Both the position numbers and the translations under genes were made by a program. From assembly GCF_014642075.1 (NCBI RefSeq), contig NZ_BMIK01000008.1:124001-188000 (forward strand): DNA of 64,000 bases, in the 5' to 3' direction. A model generated the notes under the pieces. It searched no databases. It was given only the letters and a program-made list of their open reading frames with translations, and was not told where the DNA came from. The stretch is from Parapedobacter defluvii. Lineage in GTDB: Bacteria > Bacteroidota > Bacteroidia > Sphingobacteriales > Sphingobacteriaceae. This document shows, in pieces, positions 44,364 through 54,721 of the stretch (within the stretch, counting starts at the first letter, position 1; every line of letters starts with the position of its first letter).

Positions 44364-47300
44364 ATGCATTTTTTTCGTATATGTATGCGGCACCTGCCGC
44401 CTCAAATTGGGCTTTACATGAAGCTTCTCATCCTATTTCTTTGCCTCGGATTAGTACATGTCAGCGCGAAAACATATGGTCAGTATGTGAGTCTGAGTGT
44501 GAAAGATACTCCTCTTGAAACCGTTATTCAACAGCTACGGGGACAAACCGGTTACGACTTTGTTGCGGACAGGAAATTGGTCCGTAGCGCCGGTAATGTC
44601 AACGTCCAGCTTCACCAGGCAACGCTTGAAGAGGCGCTAAAAGCCTGTCTTCAGGGAAAGTCCATCGCTTACCGCATCAACGGGGGCATTGTGACGCTTG
44701 TTCCGGAGAAGTCGGCTGGGTACCGGCGTGGCGGAATCCCATCCTCGGCAACCTCCGCTCTCCAACAGGCGATCAGCGGAACAGTTACGAATGAACAGGG
44801 AGACCCATTAGAAGGGGTAACGATCACCGTAAAAGGTAAGGCTATTTCTTCGATAACAGATACTGAAGGAAACTTTCATATCGCCGTTCCCAACGATGCT
44901 CAATTTTTAGTGTTTACGATGATCGGCTTTGAGGAAGTAGAACGCGAAATCGGCGGACAAACAATTGTTGATGTTACGCTGAAGACGGCTATTAGTGATT
45001 TAGAAGAAGTGGCTGTGGTCGCGTACGGCGTCCAAAAAAAGGAAAGTGTAGTTGGCTCGATATCAACGGTAAAACCGCGGGATTTGAAGGTGCCCACGCG
45101 GTCTTTGACCAATGCGTTGGCCGGTAACATAGCCGGGGTCATTGCGGTCCAGCGCTCAGGCGAGCCGGGTAAAGATGATGCACAATTTTGGATACGTGGG
45201 GTAAGTACATTTGGAGCAGGCGCTAATCCACTGGTGTTGGTAGACGGTGTAGAACGGTCATTGTCCAATATCGAGCCGGAAGAAATCGAAAGCTTTTCGG
45301 TTTTGAAAGATGCTGCGGCGACAGCGGTTTATGGCATACGGGGAGCAAATGGTGTCGTACTTGTTAATACAAGAAAGGGACAAACCGGTAAGCCGACAAT
45401 CAGTGTAAAATCTGAATATGGGATGGTTGGAGCTACCCGACTTCCCAGGCTAACGGACGCAGCAACCTCTTATAGGTTGTATAATGAGGCCAATTTAAAT
45501 GTCAATCCAAACTTTAAAAGTCCGTATACAGAAGATATCATTGAAACCTACGAACTTCAATCAGATCCATTGTTATATCCGGATAATGATTGGATTGGTT
45601 TAATGATGAAAGATTGGACTCACAGCGGGCGAACCAATCTAAATATCTCAGGAGGTGGGGATGTTGCGAAGTATTTTGTGTCTGCCACATATTTTTCGGA
45701 AGATGGGATATGGAAAGGAGGAAATCTGGATGCATATAACAGTAATACCACATTACGCCGATACAATTTCCGGGCAAACACCGATATAAAATTGAATAGA
45801 TACACGGATTTGTCACTGAATATCGGTGGGATATTGGTTACGCAAAATATGGCTGGATATGACAGCGACCATTTGTGGTCATGGATATTAAAGTCAGGGC
45901 CTGGCGATTATGCACCCGTGTATCCGAACCCCGATGGAGACGGTGTCGTCTATGGAGGAAGTGGCAGCCATGCCATCAGAAGCCCTTATGCGGATTTGTT
46001 CAATTCTGGCTTCCAAACGACCTGGAATAATAATCTCCAGTCCAGTTTGATACTGAAGCATAGCTTGTCTTGGCTTAGCGAAGGACTAGCTGTCAAGGGA
46101 ATGTTTTCGTTTGATGCTGATAATTCCCATGTCATCCAGCGGACAAGGGAAGGTGATTTATACAGGGCGACAGGAAGGGATCGTTTTGGAGTGCCACAAC
46201 TGACTAGGTATTGGGACGGGCAAGAAGATTTAAATTATAATACCGTATCCGGCGGGGATAGGCGAATATATCTACAAGCAGATATTTCCTATAATCGAAT
46301 TTTTGGTAAACATTCGGTTGGTGGATTGCTGCTTTACAATCAACAGGATTTCGTCAACGCAAACGCAAACAACGCAATTGCTGGATTACCCTATCGATTT
46401 CAGGGATTGGTGAGCAAGTTGAGTTACGGTTATGCGGAGCGCTATTACATCGAATTGAATGCAGGCTATAATGGCTCGGAAAATTTCAAACGGGGAGATC
46501 GATTCGGTTTTTTTCCATCGGTGGGCCTTGGATGGATTGTGTCTGAAGAATCATTTTATAAGGAATCCATTGGGCAGCATATATCTTATTTAAAATTGAG
46601 AGGTTCATATGGATATAAGGGAAATGACCAGATTGGTGGGAGGCGATTTGCTTACTTGACGACAATCGGCGGCGGGAACGGAGGATGGCGGTATGGACTT
46701 AATGGAGACAATACAATTGGTGGTACAGGCGAGGATGAGTGGGGAGCAGACTTAACCTGGGAGCTGGAAACTGAAGCCAATATCGGGGTGGAAGCCCGCT
46801 TTCTAAAAGGCTTCTATCTCCAAGCGGATGTGTTTAACAGGCAACGTTCTGGCATATTTTTACAACGCGCGTCTTTACCGAATTACATGGGACTTACAAA
46901 AAACCCTTGGGGTAATATCGGAAAGATGGACAATCGGGGTATTGATGTTTCACTTGAATACCGGAAACAATTGGGAGAGATTGACTTGGCGTTTAGGGGC
47001 AATTTTACGTATGCTCGAAATAAAGTCGTGGAAAACGACCAGCCTGATCCGCTATATTCTTACCAGGCCGAAAAAGGCAGGCGTTATGGTCAGCAATTCG
47101 GGTTACAGGCTATTGGCCTATACGAAGAAACTGATTTTTTGGATGTGTCGCAGGGGATTTTGCGGGAGGAGTTGCCTGTTCCCGGGTTTGGAGGGAGGGT
47201 GTATCCCGGGGATATAAAATACGTAGATTATAATGGAGATGGACTGGTGAACAGCTACGATATGGTCGCCATCGGATATGCTCCAAATCCTGAAATGGTT

Positions 47301-47774
47301 TACGGTTTCGGGCTTAATTTTGTCTATAAAGGAATAGACTTTTCCGCATTTTTTCAGGGATTGACGCACATGGATTTTATGTTAGGCGGGGAAGGCTTTT
47401 TTCCATTTCGCGAATCGCTTTCCGGGATCGTCGCCCAGCAGGTTGCGTTAGACAGGTGGACTGTTGAAAATCCGGCACAAGATGTGTTATTCCCCAGACT
47501 GGCAGTCGGGGAAAATATAAATAACTATGTGCCGTCAACCTGGTGGCAAAGAGAGGGAAGTTATTTGCGGCTAAGAACCGTGGAAGCCGGTTATACCATA
47601 CCGAAACCGTTAACCGACCGGCTTAAAATAGGAAGTGCCCGAATCTATTGTGTAGCGCTGAATCCGGTGACATGGAGCCAATTTAAATACTGGGATCCCG
47701 AATTGGGTTCCGGGAACGGTGGACGTTATCCCATCCAGCGAAACTTTTCTGTAGGTCTGAATTTAACCTTTTAA
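44364..47774 (+). CDS. STN-domain SusC/RagA-type TonB-dependent transporter
   Basis: A protein of about 1136 residues. The chosen start, ATG 44364, gives MHFFRICMRHLPPQIGLYMK and a signal peptide (LLILFLCLGLVHVSA); a TTG at 44310 is possible but less likely. The mature part starts with an STN domain (VSLSVKDTPLETVIQQLRGQ; LEEALKACLQGKSIAYRING), then a CarboxypepD_reg domain (ISGTVTNEQGDPLEGVTITV), a plug and the SusC barrel ending in NLTF. The STN domain contacts FecR in the periplasm, so the protein both imports the glycan and signals its presence to the sigma factor. Confidence 0.95.
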   Translation: MHFFRICMRHLPPQIGLYMKLLILFLCLGLVHVSAKTYGQYVSLSVKDTPLETVIQQLRGQTGYDFVADRKLVRSAGNVNVQLHQATLEEALKACLQGKSIAYRINGGIVTLVPEKSAGYRRGGIPSSATSALQQAISGTVTNEQGDPLEGVTITVKGKAISSITDTEGNFHIAVPNDAQFLVFTMIGFEEVEREIGGQTIVDVTLKTAISDLEEVAVVAYGVQKKESVVGSISTVKPRDLKVPTRSLTNALAGNIAGVIAVQRSGEPGKDDAQFWIRGVSTFGAGANPLVLVDGVERSLSNIEPEEIESFSVLKDAAATAVYGIRGANGVVLVNTRKGQTGKPTISVKSEYGMVGATRLPRLTDAATSYRLYNEANLNVNPNFKSPYTEDIIETYELQSDPLLYPDNDWIGLMMKDWTHSGRTNLNISGGGDVAKYFVSATYFSEDGIWKGGNLDAYNSNTTLRRYNFRANTDIKLNRYTDLSLNIGGILVTQNMAGYDSDHLWSWILKSGPGDYAPVYPNPDGDGVVYGGSGSHAIRSPYADLFNSGFQTTWNNNLQSSLILKHSLSWLSEGLAVKGMFSFDADNSHVIQRTREGDLYRATGRDRFGVPQLTRYWDGQEDLNYNTVSGGDRRIYLQADISYNRIFGKHSVGGLLLYNQQDFVNANANNAIAGLPYRFQGLVSKLSYGYAERYYIELNAGYNGSENFKRGDRFGFFPSVGLGWIVSEESFYKESIGQHISYLKLRGSYGYKGNDQIGGRRFAYLTTIGGGNGGWRYGLNGDNTIGGTGEDEWGADLTWELETEANIGVEARFLKGFYLQADVFNRQRSGIFLQRASLPNYMGLTKNPWGNIGKMDNRGIDVSLEYRKQLGEIDLAFRGNFTYARNKVVENDQPDPLYSYQAEKGRRYGQQFGLQAIGLYEETDFLDVSQGILREELPVPGFGGRVYPGDIKYVDYNGDGLVNSYDMVAIGYAPNPEMVYGFGLNFVYKGIDFSAFFQGLTHMDFMLGGEGFFPFRESLSGIVAQQVALDRWTVENPAQDVLFPRLAVGENINNYVPSTWWQREGSYLRLRTVEAGYTIPKPLTDRLKIGSARIYCVALNPVTWSQFKYWDPELGSGNGGRYPIQRNFSVGLNLTF

Positions 47775-47783
47775 GTAACCGTT

Positions 47784-49631
47784 ATGAAAATCGACAAGTT
47801 TATATATTTCTTTTCACTGGCGATCGCTGTTTTTATCGTTTCCTGCGATTCTGATTTTCTGGATAAGCAGCCGGACGACATGCTCACGTTAGACCAGGTT
47901 TTTAAGACAAGAAGGTATACCGAGCAATACCTGGCCAATGTATATAGTTACATTCCGGATGAAGCCAACGGCGACCGGGTAAACCTGACACCCGCATCAG
48001 ACGAAGCTAAGTTTTCAGAACAGGGAGTCCCTGGTTTTCAAATCAACATCGGTAATTGGGGACCTACATCCTCCGTCCCTTATGGATGTTGGAATAGTAT
48101 GTATCGGGGAATTCGCTCGGCATCGGTATTTATTAATCGCGTGGATGAGTGCGAAGAGATCACACCTGATTTGAGGACCCGCTATAAGTCTGAGGCGAGG
48201 TTTCTTCGGGCGTATTTCTACTTTTTACTGCTTCGTCAATATGGCCCGTTGGTTTTGTTGCCCGAAGTGATCCCGGTAGATGCCGAACCCGCGGAAATCA
48301 TGCTGCCTCGAAGCACATACGATGATTGTGTAAGATACATTGCCAACGAGTTAGATGAGGCATTGCAGGGCCTGCCTGATCGCGTTACGGACCTTAACCA
48401 GTTAGGTAGGCCAGATCAGTTGACAGCCCTCGCGCTAAAGTCACGGTTGCTTTTATATGCGGCAAGCGATATGTTTAATGGCAATACAGAATACGCAGCA
48501 TTTAAAAACGGAGACGGTACGCAGTTAATCAACCAAGCATATGATGTAAATAAGTGGCAGCTTGCTGCAGAGGCCGCAAAAGCGGTAATTGATCGAATGC
48601 CCGACGGACTATTAATTAAGTACGATTCAGAAGGAGAATTAGATCCCGTAAACTCCTATCGGGATATTTATCTCGATAAATGGAATAAAGAAGTGATTTG
48701 GGCCTATTCAGCAGGTAAAGAAGGATGGGAGGCGCAGACCTGGGAATATAATGGCATGTTGGTGCAGGTCAACGGATATGCGAATTATGGAGTTACACAG
48801 CAACAGGTTGACGCTTTTTTTATGGAAAATGGGCACCGCCCTATCCTTGGGTATCAGGCAGACGGAGAGCCGATAATTAATCCGGAGTCAGGTTATATTG
48901 AAAGCGGCGTGCACAGAGACGCTACGGAATATACGCCGGCTGGTGTTTGGAATATGTATGTGGGACGGGACCCCCGGTTTTATGCGACGGTAACTTTCAA
49001 TGGGTCGGAATGGCTATGGCACGGTACGGATGGAAAGTCTAACTATTATGCGGAATTTTTTGCCACCGGCAAAGATGGTATCCAGGGAGGTGCGAGAGGT
49101 CAAAATCCCACATGGACAGGATATGTTATCCGTAAATATTCAGGTCCCAATTCCAACCGCGTTAACTTCACTTATTTATCTTCTCCTTCATGGATACTTT
49201 TTAGGCTGGGAGAGATGTATCTGAATTATGTTGAGGCACTTAACGAATATGCGCCAGGGCATCCGGATATCTTGAAATACCTAAACCTGATTAGGTATCG
49301 GGCAGGTATTCCTGGTTATGGAGAGGGGACCTTAGCCATTCCCGGTTCTCAGGAGGAAATGAGAGCGTTAATTCGGGCTGAACGGCGCGTAGAGCTTGTA
49401 TTTGAAAGTCACCGTGTTTTTGATACGCGACGTTGGAAGATTGCTCCAGAAACCGATGGAGGTGCCATCTATGGAATGGATCGCAACGCCGGTACTTCCC
49501 TTGCCGATCCGACATTCTATAAAAGAACGGTCGTGGAAAATAGGGTGTTCGAGTTTAAGCATTATCTCTGGCCCATTGAGCAGGACGAGTTGGATCGGAA
49601 CAGACTACTGGTGCAGAATCCAGGGTGGTAA
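47784..49631 (+). CDS. SusD/RagB family nutrient-binding lipoprotein
   Basis: A 615-residue lipoprotein with the lipobox AVFIVSCDSD. SusD core features follow: YKSEARFLRAYFYFLLLRQY GPL near residue 140, NYVEALNEYAPGHPD, ALIRAERRVELVFESHRVFD and the closing IEQDELDRNRLLVQNPGW. It pairs with the STN-SusC as a glycan-binding lid on the outer membrane. The longer length relative to the first SusD reflects extra loops. It starts nine bases after the SusC stop. Confidence 0.95.
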   Translation: MKIDKFIYFFSLAIAVFIVSCDSDFLDKQPDDMLTLDQVFKTRRYTEQYLANVYSYIPDEANGDRVNLTPASDEAKFSEQGVPGFQINIGNWGPTSSVPYGCWNSMYRGIRSASVFINRVDECEEITPDLRTRYKSEARFLRAYFYFLLLRQYGPLVLLPEVIPVDAEPAEIMLPRSTYDDCVRYIANELDEALQGLPDRVTDLNQLGRPDQLTALALKSRLLLYAASDMFNGNTEYAAFKNGDGTQLINQAYDVNKWQLAAEAAKAVIDRMPDGLLIKYDSEGELDPVNSYRDIYLDKWNKEVIWAYSAGKEGWEAQTWEYNGMLVQVNGYANYGVTQQQVDAFFMENGHRPILGYQADGEPIINPESGYIESGVHRDATEYTPAGVWNMYVGRDPRFYATVTFNGSEWLWHGTDGKSNYYAEFFATGKDGIQGGARGQNPTWTGYVIRKYSGPNSNRVNFTYLSSPSWILFRLGEMYLNYVEALNEYAPGHPDILKYLNLIRYRAGIPGYGEGTLAIPGSQEEMRALIRAERRVELVFESHRVFDTRRWKIAPETDGGAIYGMDRNAGTSLADPTFYKRTVVENRVFEFKHYLWPIEQDELDRNRLLVQNPGW

Positions 49632-49656
49632 TAAGGGTACATAACGGATTGTAATT

Positions 49657-51489
49657 ATGAAATTCAATTTTTTAATGACCGCTCGGTTTTTGGGGTTGTT
49701 TATGTGTCTGCTAGGGATTTTCATGGGCCTGATTGTTTTGGGCGGCTGTAAGAAATCACCGCACACCTTTGCGGAGGAGCGGCCGCAGGATAGTGTTCCT
49801 TCTACTGCCGAGGAATTCGCTTCGATTACCGTGAAAAATGGCAGGTTAACATTTGAAGATGGAAGAGAAGTTTCGCTATTTGGTACCAATTATCATCCGA
49901 TGAGCTGGTATCAATATCGGAATATGAAGGCACTGGGCGCCGATTTTCGAAGTGTCATTCGGCAAGATATCAGTGATATGAAGAAGATGGGAGTTCAAGT
50001 GGTCAGGGTACATGTGTTTGAGCGTGAGATAAGTGATCAGCAGGGTGCGCTGATCGACAATGTCCACCTTGACATTTTTGATATGCTTGTTGATGAACTG
50101 ATCAAACAGGGGATGTATTTATACCTCACGCCCTTAAGCTGGTGGAACGCTCCCGATGAATTGGACACTTCATTTAGCAAGCAGGTAACCAAGATGGGCA
50201 TGATGTTCGACGAGCAGGCTGTTGAAGCGTCAAAGCGGTTTGTCCACGAATTCCTGGTCCATGAGAATCGTTATACAGGGCATCGGTTGGTGGACGAACC
50301 TAATCTTGCCCTGTTAGAAATCTTAAATGAGCCTTGGTATTTTCCTTACGCCGCCATGGAGGATGTGTCCCGGGATCACAGCTGGCATAAAGAAAATGAA
50401 ACCACTGAAGAAACCTATCGAAAAGACTACGAAACATGGAAGTCTAAATGGCTTGCCTATTGTCAGGAAAGGAACGTTATGCCCTCGGAGTCTAACTACG
50501 ATAAATTTCAGCAAGGCGAGATTTTAGCCTATTTGAATGGGATGGTTTCCGTAATCAGGGAAACGGGATCTGCTCATCCCATAGCGGCAGCCCTGTTTGA
50601 AAGTTCCTATAATAAGGGCGTTCTTGATGCCATACAGGCGAGTAAGGTAGATGCAGTAACAGATGGCTGGTATCCGGGAGGGTTTGAATATAATGAAGAA
50701 AAGAACTTATTTGAGGAGGCAGCTAATTATGAGTTGCCTCAACAGGTAAGGCAGAAGGCCAAAGTAGTCTACGAATTTGATATACCGGGTACGTTTGATA
50801 ATGTTGGAATGTATCCGGCTATGGCTCGAAGATACCGAAGCATGGGCGCTCAGATAGCCTGTCAGTTTCAATACGATTCTTCAATTACGGCTCCGTATAA
50901 TGTGGATTGGGGCATCCATTACCTGAATTATCTATATACACCCGCCAAATCGATTGCTTTTGCGATTGCTAGAAAAGCATTCAATGAAATTCCGTTGGGT
51001 ACAAAGTATCAGGTAACTTCTGATAAGCAGGTGTTCGGCGACTTTGCAGTTAGTTTTCAACCGTATCAAGCCATGGTTGTTCAGCCGTCTGATGTGATGT
51101 ATGCACAAACACTGGAAGATTGGATCCCGTATCAGCTTCCAAGGACGCCCAAGCACGTGTTGGGACGGGGAAATTCGACATTCATCCATTACGAAGGTAG
51201 CGGGTTTTATGATTTTCAGCAGGATACGGATACGAAAGCTGTACTATATGTTTCGCCAGATATTCTTAGGCAGGAGGATGTCCAACAATTATTCACGAAC
51301 ACTTCTACACAGCGAGAAGTTATCAAATTAGGATATACCACCCATCGACGTCTGGAAATCAAAATTCCCGGATGGAATTCGTTCACAGCGACGGACCCCG
51401 CGGGTAATTCACAGCAAATCACTAACGGCAAAATGATGGTTTTGCCGGGTAAATCATACCAATTAGTTAAGTCAAATACACAACAATGA
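49657..51489 (+). CDS. Clan GH-A glycoside hydrolase-like lipoprotein (GH5-type)
   Basis: A 610-residue protein with a long hydrophobic N-terminus ending in a lipobox (LIVLGGCKK), so probably an outer-membrane lipoprotein. A TIM-barrel glycosidase follows. LLEILNEPWYFPY near residue 224 holds the NEP acid/base glutamate of clan GH-A, and VVYEFDIPGTFDN near residue 371 is the likely nucleophile strand. The C-terminal part is a beta domain. GH5, GH2 and related families share these motifs; the exact family and substrate cannot be read, but the GH92 partner suggests a mannose-containing glycan. The stop overlaps the next ATG by four bases (ATGA). Confidence 0.75.
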   Translation: MKFNFLMTARFLGLFMCLLGIFMGLIVLGGCKKSPHTFAEERPQDSVPSTAEEFASITVKNGRLTFEDGREVSLFGTNYHPMSWYQYRNMKALGADFRSVIRQDISDMKKMGVQVVRVHVFEREISDQQGALIDNVHLDIFDMLVDELIKQGMYLYLTPLSWWNAPDELDTSFSKQVTKMGMMFDEQAVEASKRFVHEFLVHENRYTGHRLVDEPNLALLEILNEPWYFPYAAMEDVSRDHSWHKENETTEETYRKDYETWKSKWLAYCQERNVMPSESNYDKFQQGEILAYLNGMVSVIRETGSAHPIAAALFESSYNKGVLDAIQASKVDAVTDGWYPGGFEYNEEKNLFEEAANYELPQQVRQKAKVVYEFDIPGTFDNVGMYPAMARRYRSMGAQIACQFQYDSSITAPYNVDWGIHYLNYLYTPAKSIAFAIARKAFNEIPLGTKYQVTSDKQVFGDFAVSFQPYQAMVVQPSDVMYAQTLEDWIPYQLPRTPKHVLGRGNSTFIHYEGSGFYDFQQDTDTKAVLYVSPDILRQEDVQQLFTNTSTQREVIKLGYTTHRRLEIKIPGWNSFTATDPAGNSQQITNGKMMVLPGKSYQLVKSNTQQ

Positions 51490-52394
51490 ATTGTCATATC
51501 AAAACATTTTGTATGAACCGGATTTCGATAGGAGCTGTCTGCAGCTACGTATTATTTGTTTTATTATTGGCTGGATGTAAGTCATCGGATATCGGAAACG
51601 GCCGGCCGAAGGTTGTTACGGAACCGATCTTGGAAATAGGTGAAGACTTTGCCATCGGTGGTGCATTGATACACCAAGCGGGTGGCGGCGAGATTTTGGC
51701 ACAGGGCCTATGTTGGGATACCAAACCGAATCCTACGATTAATGCGTTGGGAAAAACCCAGGAATCTTTATCATCCGGGGAATTTTCAAGCACAATGACA
51801 GGTCTTTCTGCCGGTACCACCTACTATGTAAGGGCATATGCGACAAACAATACAGGTACAAATTATGGCTATGAATTGAACTTTAAAACAATGAGTAAGC
51901 AGACATTTGAAGTAGGTGATGAATATGGAGGGGGCATTGTTTTTTATGTCGATGAAACCGGCATGCATGGATTAATTGCTGCATTTTCGGATATCAATAA
52001 TGAAGAGCCGGTTTCTTGGAAGATTACTCATAACGAAGAAGAGTTGGCCATTGCCGCATATGAGAGTGGGATAGGCTTGGGGATGAATAATACGCAGCGT
52101 ATCATTGCTAATCAGGCCCCGCTGGATGATGGTTCAGGCATATATGCCGCTAAACTGTGCAGAGAGTACCAGGGAGGTGGTTACGATGATTGGTACCTTC
52201 CTTCAGCGATGGAGCTGGAAGCGTTATTTGCAAACAAGGAAATTGTTGGAGGATTCGTGCCCGAGGAGTATCTTTCTTCGACCGGTAATGAAAATGAATA
52301 TTGGACATGTGTTACCGTACATTTCGATACAGGCCAGGTTGATTTAGCATTAACTTCGGATATGCAGCGGGTCAGGGCCATACGAGCGTTTTAG
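51486..52394 (+). CDS. DUF1566-type surface lipoprotein of the PUL
   Basis: A 302-residue protein with a lipobox (LLLAGCKSSD). The start is taken at ATG 51486, overlapping the preceding stop; ATG 51513 (MNRISIGAVCSYVLFVLLLA) gives a more usual signal peptide length and is equally possible. The protein has a fibronectin-like beta domain (GLSAGTTYYVRAYATNN) then a DUF1566/Lcl-like C-terminal domain (GGGIVFYVDETGMHGLIAAF; YQGGGYDDWYLPSAMELEAL). By position it may bind the glycan at the cell surface; this is an inference. Confidence 0.8.
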   Translation: MNCHIKTFCMNRISIGAVCSYVLFVLLLAGCKSSDIGNGRPKVVTEPILEIGEDFAIGGALIHQAGGGEILAQGLCWDTKPNPTINALGKTQESLSSGEFSSTMTGLSAGTTYYVRAYATNNTGTNYGYELNFKTMSKQTFEVGDEYGGGIVFYVDETGMHGLIAAFSDINNEEPVSWKITHNEEELAIAAYESGIGLGMNNTQRIIANQAPLDDGSGIYAAKLCREYQGGGYDDWYLPSAMELEALFANKEIVGGFVPEEYLSSTGNENEYWTCVTVHFDTGQVDLALTSDMQRVRAIRAF

Positions 52395-52402
52395 GATCGA
52401 CC

Positions 52403-54697
52403 ATGCACTACCAACTAGTAATCTTTCTGTTGCTGTCCAGTACATTTTGTAGTGGACAAATAGGAAACGATGTAAGCGATACCGGGAAAACACCTGTTGA
52501 TTACATAAACCCCTTGATAGGCACTGCCTTCGAGGGGTTTTCAGCAGGTTTGGAGGGAGGGGGAGCGGCCCCATTTGTAAACCGGCCTTTTGCGATGACC
52601 AATTTCCTTGCGCAGACCAATCAGAATAAGATGGGCCTTATGGCTTATACATATGAACAGGACCGTATCATTGGATTTCTGGCAAGCCACCAGCCTACGG
52701 TGTGGATGGGCGACTACGGATACGTGTCGATAATGCCGCAGATCGGGGCGATCGAAGTACTTCCTGAGCGTCGGGGACTTCACTTTCGGCACGAAGATGA
52801 GGTGTCCAAACCACATTATTATTCGGTGATTATGCAAAGCGGGACAGAACGCATTCGCGGAGAGATCGCGGGGGCGAGCCGTGCAGCTGAATTCCGTTTC
52901 ACGTTTCCAGCCAAGACGGTTAGAAGAATTATCATTCAAGGGATAAACGTAGATTCATCGCTGAATGACCCAATCAACGACTATCAAACAAGGTTGAATA
53001 CGCTGGAAGGATATGTATGGGTTGATCCGGTAAATAGACGTATTGTCGGTTTTAATCCTGATCGCCAATCGGCGCAGCTCGGGCCGCCTCTTGAAAATTT
53101 TCGTGGGTATTTTGTCCTCCAGTTCGACCGTGATTTCATGGGCTATGGGACATGGAACTCAGCGGGCATTGTGCCTGGAGGACAGTCGCTTTCCGGAGCG
53201 CGAGTTGGGGCGTATGTTGAATTTGGTCCGTCGGCAGGAGATGATGAGCCGGTTTTAGTGAAAATAGGTACGTCGTTTATCAGTGAAGATCAAGCCATAT
53301 ACAATATGAATCATGAGATTCCGGGTTGGGATTTCGAAGGGGTAGTAGCGGATACCTATCAGGCTTGGAAACAGTGTATGGATCGGCTCGTGCTTGGTAA
53401 CAGCGTGGACGATCGATCTAAAAAGATATTTTACACTGCGCTTTACCGAACATTGCTGTTTCCCAGAGAGTTTTCTGAATATGGACGGTATTATAGTGCT
53501 TTTGATGACCGTGTCCATAAGGGAGATTCGTACAACGATTTTTCACTTTGGGATACGTTCCGGGCGCAGCACCCGCTAATTGCTCTTATTCAGCCGGAGC
53601 GCGTGAATCCAATGATCAATTCGCTATTGCAGATGTATCAAGAAGGAGGGTGGTTGCCGAAATGGCCGAATCCAACCTATACGAATATTATGATTGGCAC
53701 GCATGCTGATGCCGTAATCTCCGATGCTTATGTAAAGGGGTTTAGAGGTTATGATATTGAGCTGGCACTAGCGGCAATGATGAAAAATGCCGAAGCCCCT
53801 CCCCAAGGTGATACATTGAAAAGATGGAGAGATCGTGAACGGTGGACATCCTACGAAGCAAGGGCAGGACTTACCTACTACTTGGGTCGCGGATTCGTCC
53901 CCGCCGATCAGACCGAGGAATCGGTTTCCCGAACCATAGAATTCGGAATCGACGATTGGTGTATCGCACAGGTGGCGAAGGGTCAAGGTCAATCCGTCAT
54001 GTATGAGCAGCTGATGAAAAGCAGTAGCAATTGGAAGAATCTGTACAACAGAACAACGGGTTTTATTGCACCGCGTAATTCCGACGGAAGTTGGTATCGC
54101 GACAAAGACGTTGGTTTCACCGAAGGTTCCAAATGGACGTATCTATTTGGCGCAATGCATGATATTGAGGGCATGATTAATATCATGGGGGGCAGAGATT
54201 CGTTCGTTAGCAAACTAGATACGAATTTCCAGCAGCATTTATATCGGCATGATAACGAACCGGGCCACCATTATATCTATTTGTACAATTATGTAGGTCA
54301 GCCTTGGAAAACGCAGGAACTCATACGGAAGCACACGTCTGAAGAGAATTTTCGCGACGCTCCCATTGGCATTAACGGCAATGACGATTGCGGCCAAATG
54401 TCAGCATGGTATCTCTTCAGTGTAATGGGTTTCTATCCTGTGGTGCCTGCTTCGGGAGAATATGTGTTGGGCGCACCGCAGTTCAGCGATATCACACTAC
54501 GTCTATCAGAAAATAGGATATTGACAGTTAGGGCGAGGAATCTTTCGGAAGAGAATAAGTATGTGAAGGCCGTTTACCTCAATGGTGAGCGGCTGTCAAA
54601 CTTTATTGTCAAGCATGCTAAGCTGATGGAAGGAGGTACATTGGAATTTGTTATGACAGATGTACCCACCAATGCATTTCCGGAACTGACCGAATAA
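52403..54697 (+). CDS. GH92 family alpha-mannosidase
   Basis: A 764-residue exported protein (signal MHYQLVIFLLLSSTFCSG) of glycoside hydrolase family 92, calcium-dependent exo-alpha-mannosidases. The family start VDYINPLIGTAFEGFSAGLE is present, as is the conserved acid motif GFTEGSKWTYLFGAMHD near residue 572, and the base/calcium region GNDDCGQMSAWYLFSVMGFY near residue 659. GH92 enzymes remove terminal mannose from alpha-mannan or high-mannose N-glycans. It is the last gene of the locus and supports mannose-containing glycans as the target. The stop is 25 bases from the convergent hemL stop. Confidence 0.95.
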   Translation: MHYQLVIFLLLSSTFCSGQIGNDVSDTGKTPVDYINPLIGTAFEGFSAGLEGGGAAPFVNRPFAMTNFLAQTNQNKMGLMAYTYEQDRIIGFLASHQPTVWMGDYGYVSIMPQIGAIEVLPERRGLHFRHEDEVSKPHYYSVIMQSGTERIRGEIAGASRAAEFRFTFPAKTVRRIIIQGINVDSSLNDPINDYQTRLNTLEGYVWVDPVNRRIVGFNPDRQSAQLGPPLENFRGYFVLQFDRDFMGYGTWNSAGIVPGGQSLSGARVGAYVEFGPSAGDDEPVLVKIGTSFISEDQAIYNMNHEIPGWDFEGVVADTYQAWKQCMDRLVLGNSVDDRSKKIFYTALYRTLLFPREFSEYGRYYSAFDDRVHKGDSYNDFSLWDTFRAQHPLIALIQPERVNPMINSLLQMYQEGGWLPKWPNPTYTNIMIGTHADAVISDAYVKGFRGYDIELALAAMMKNAEAPPQGDTLKRWRDRERWTSYEARAGLTYYLGRGFVPADQTEESVSRTIEFGIDDWCIAQVAKGQGQSVMYEQLMKSSSNWKNLYNRTTGFIAPRNSDGSWYRDKDVGFTEGSKWTYLFGAMHDIEGMINIMGGRDSFVSKLDTNFQQHLYRHDNEPGHHYIYLYNYVGQPWKTQELIRKHTSEENFRDAPIGINGNDDCGQMSAWYLFSVMGFYPVVPASGEYVLGAPQFSDITLRLSENRILTVRARNLSEENKYVKAVYLNGERLSNFIVKHAKLMEGGTLEFVMTDVPTNAFPELTE

Positions 54698-54721
54698 TCA
54701 ATAGTCAATCGAATGAATTGG

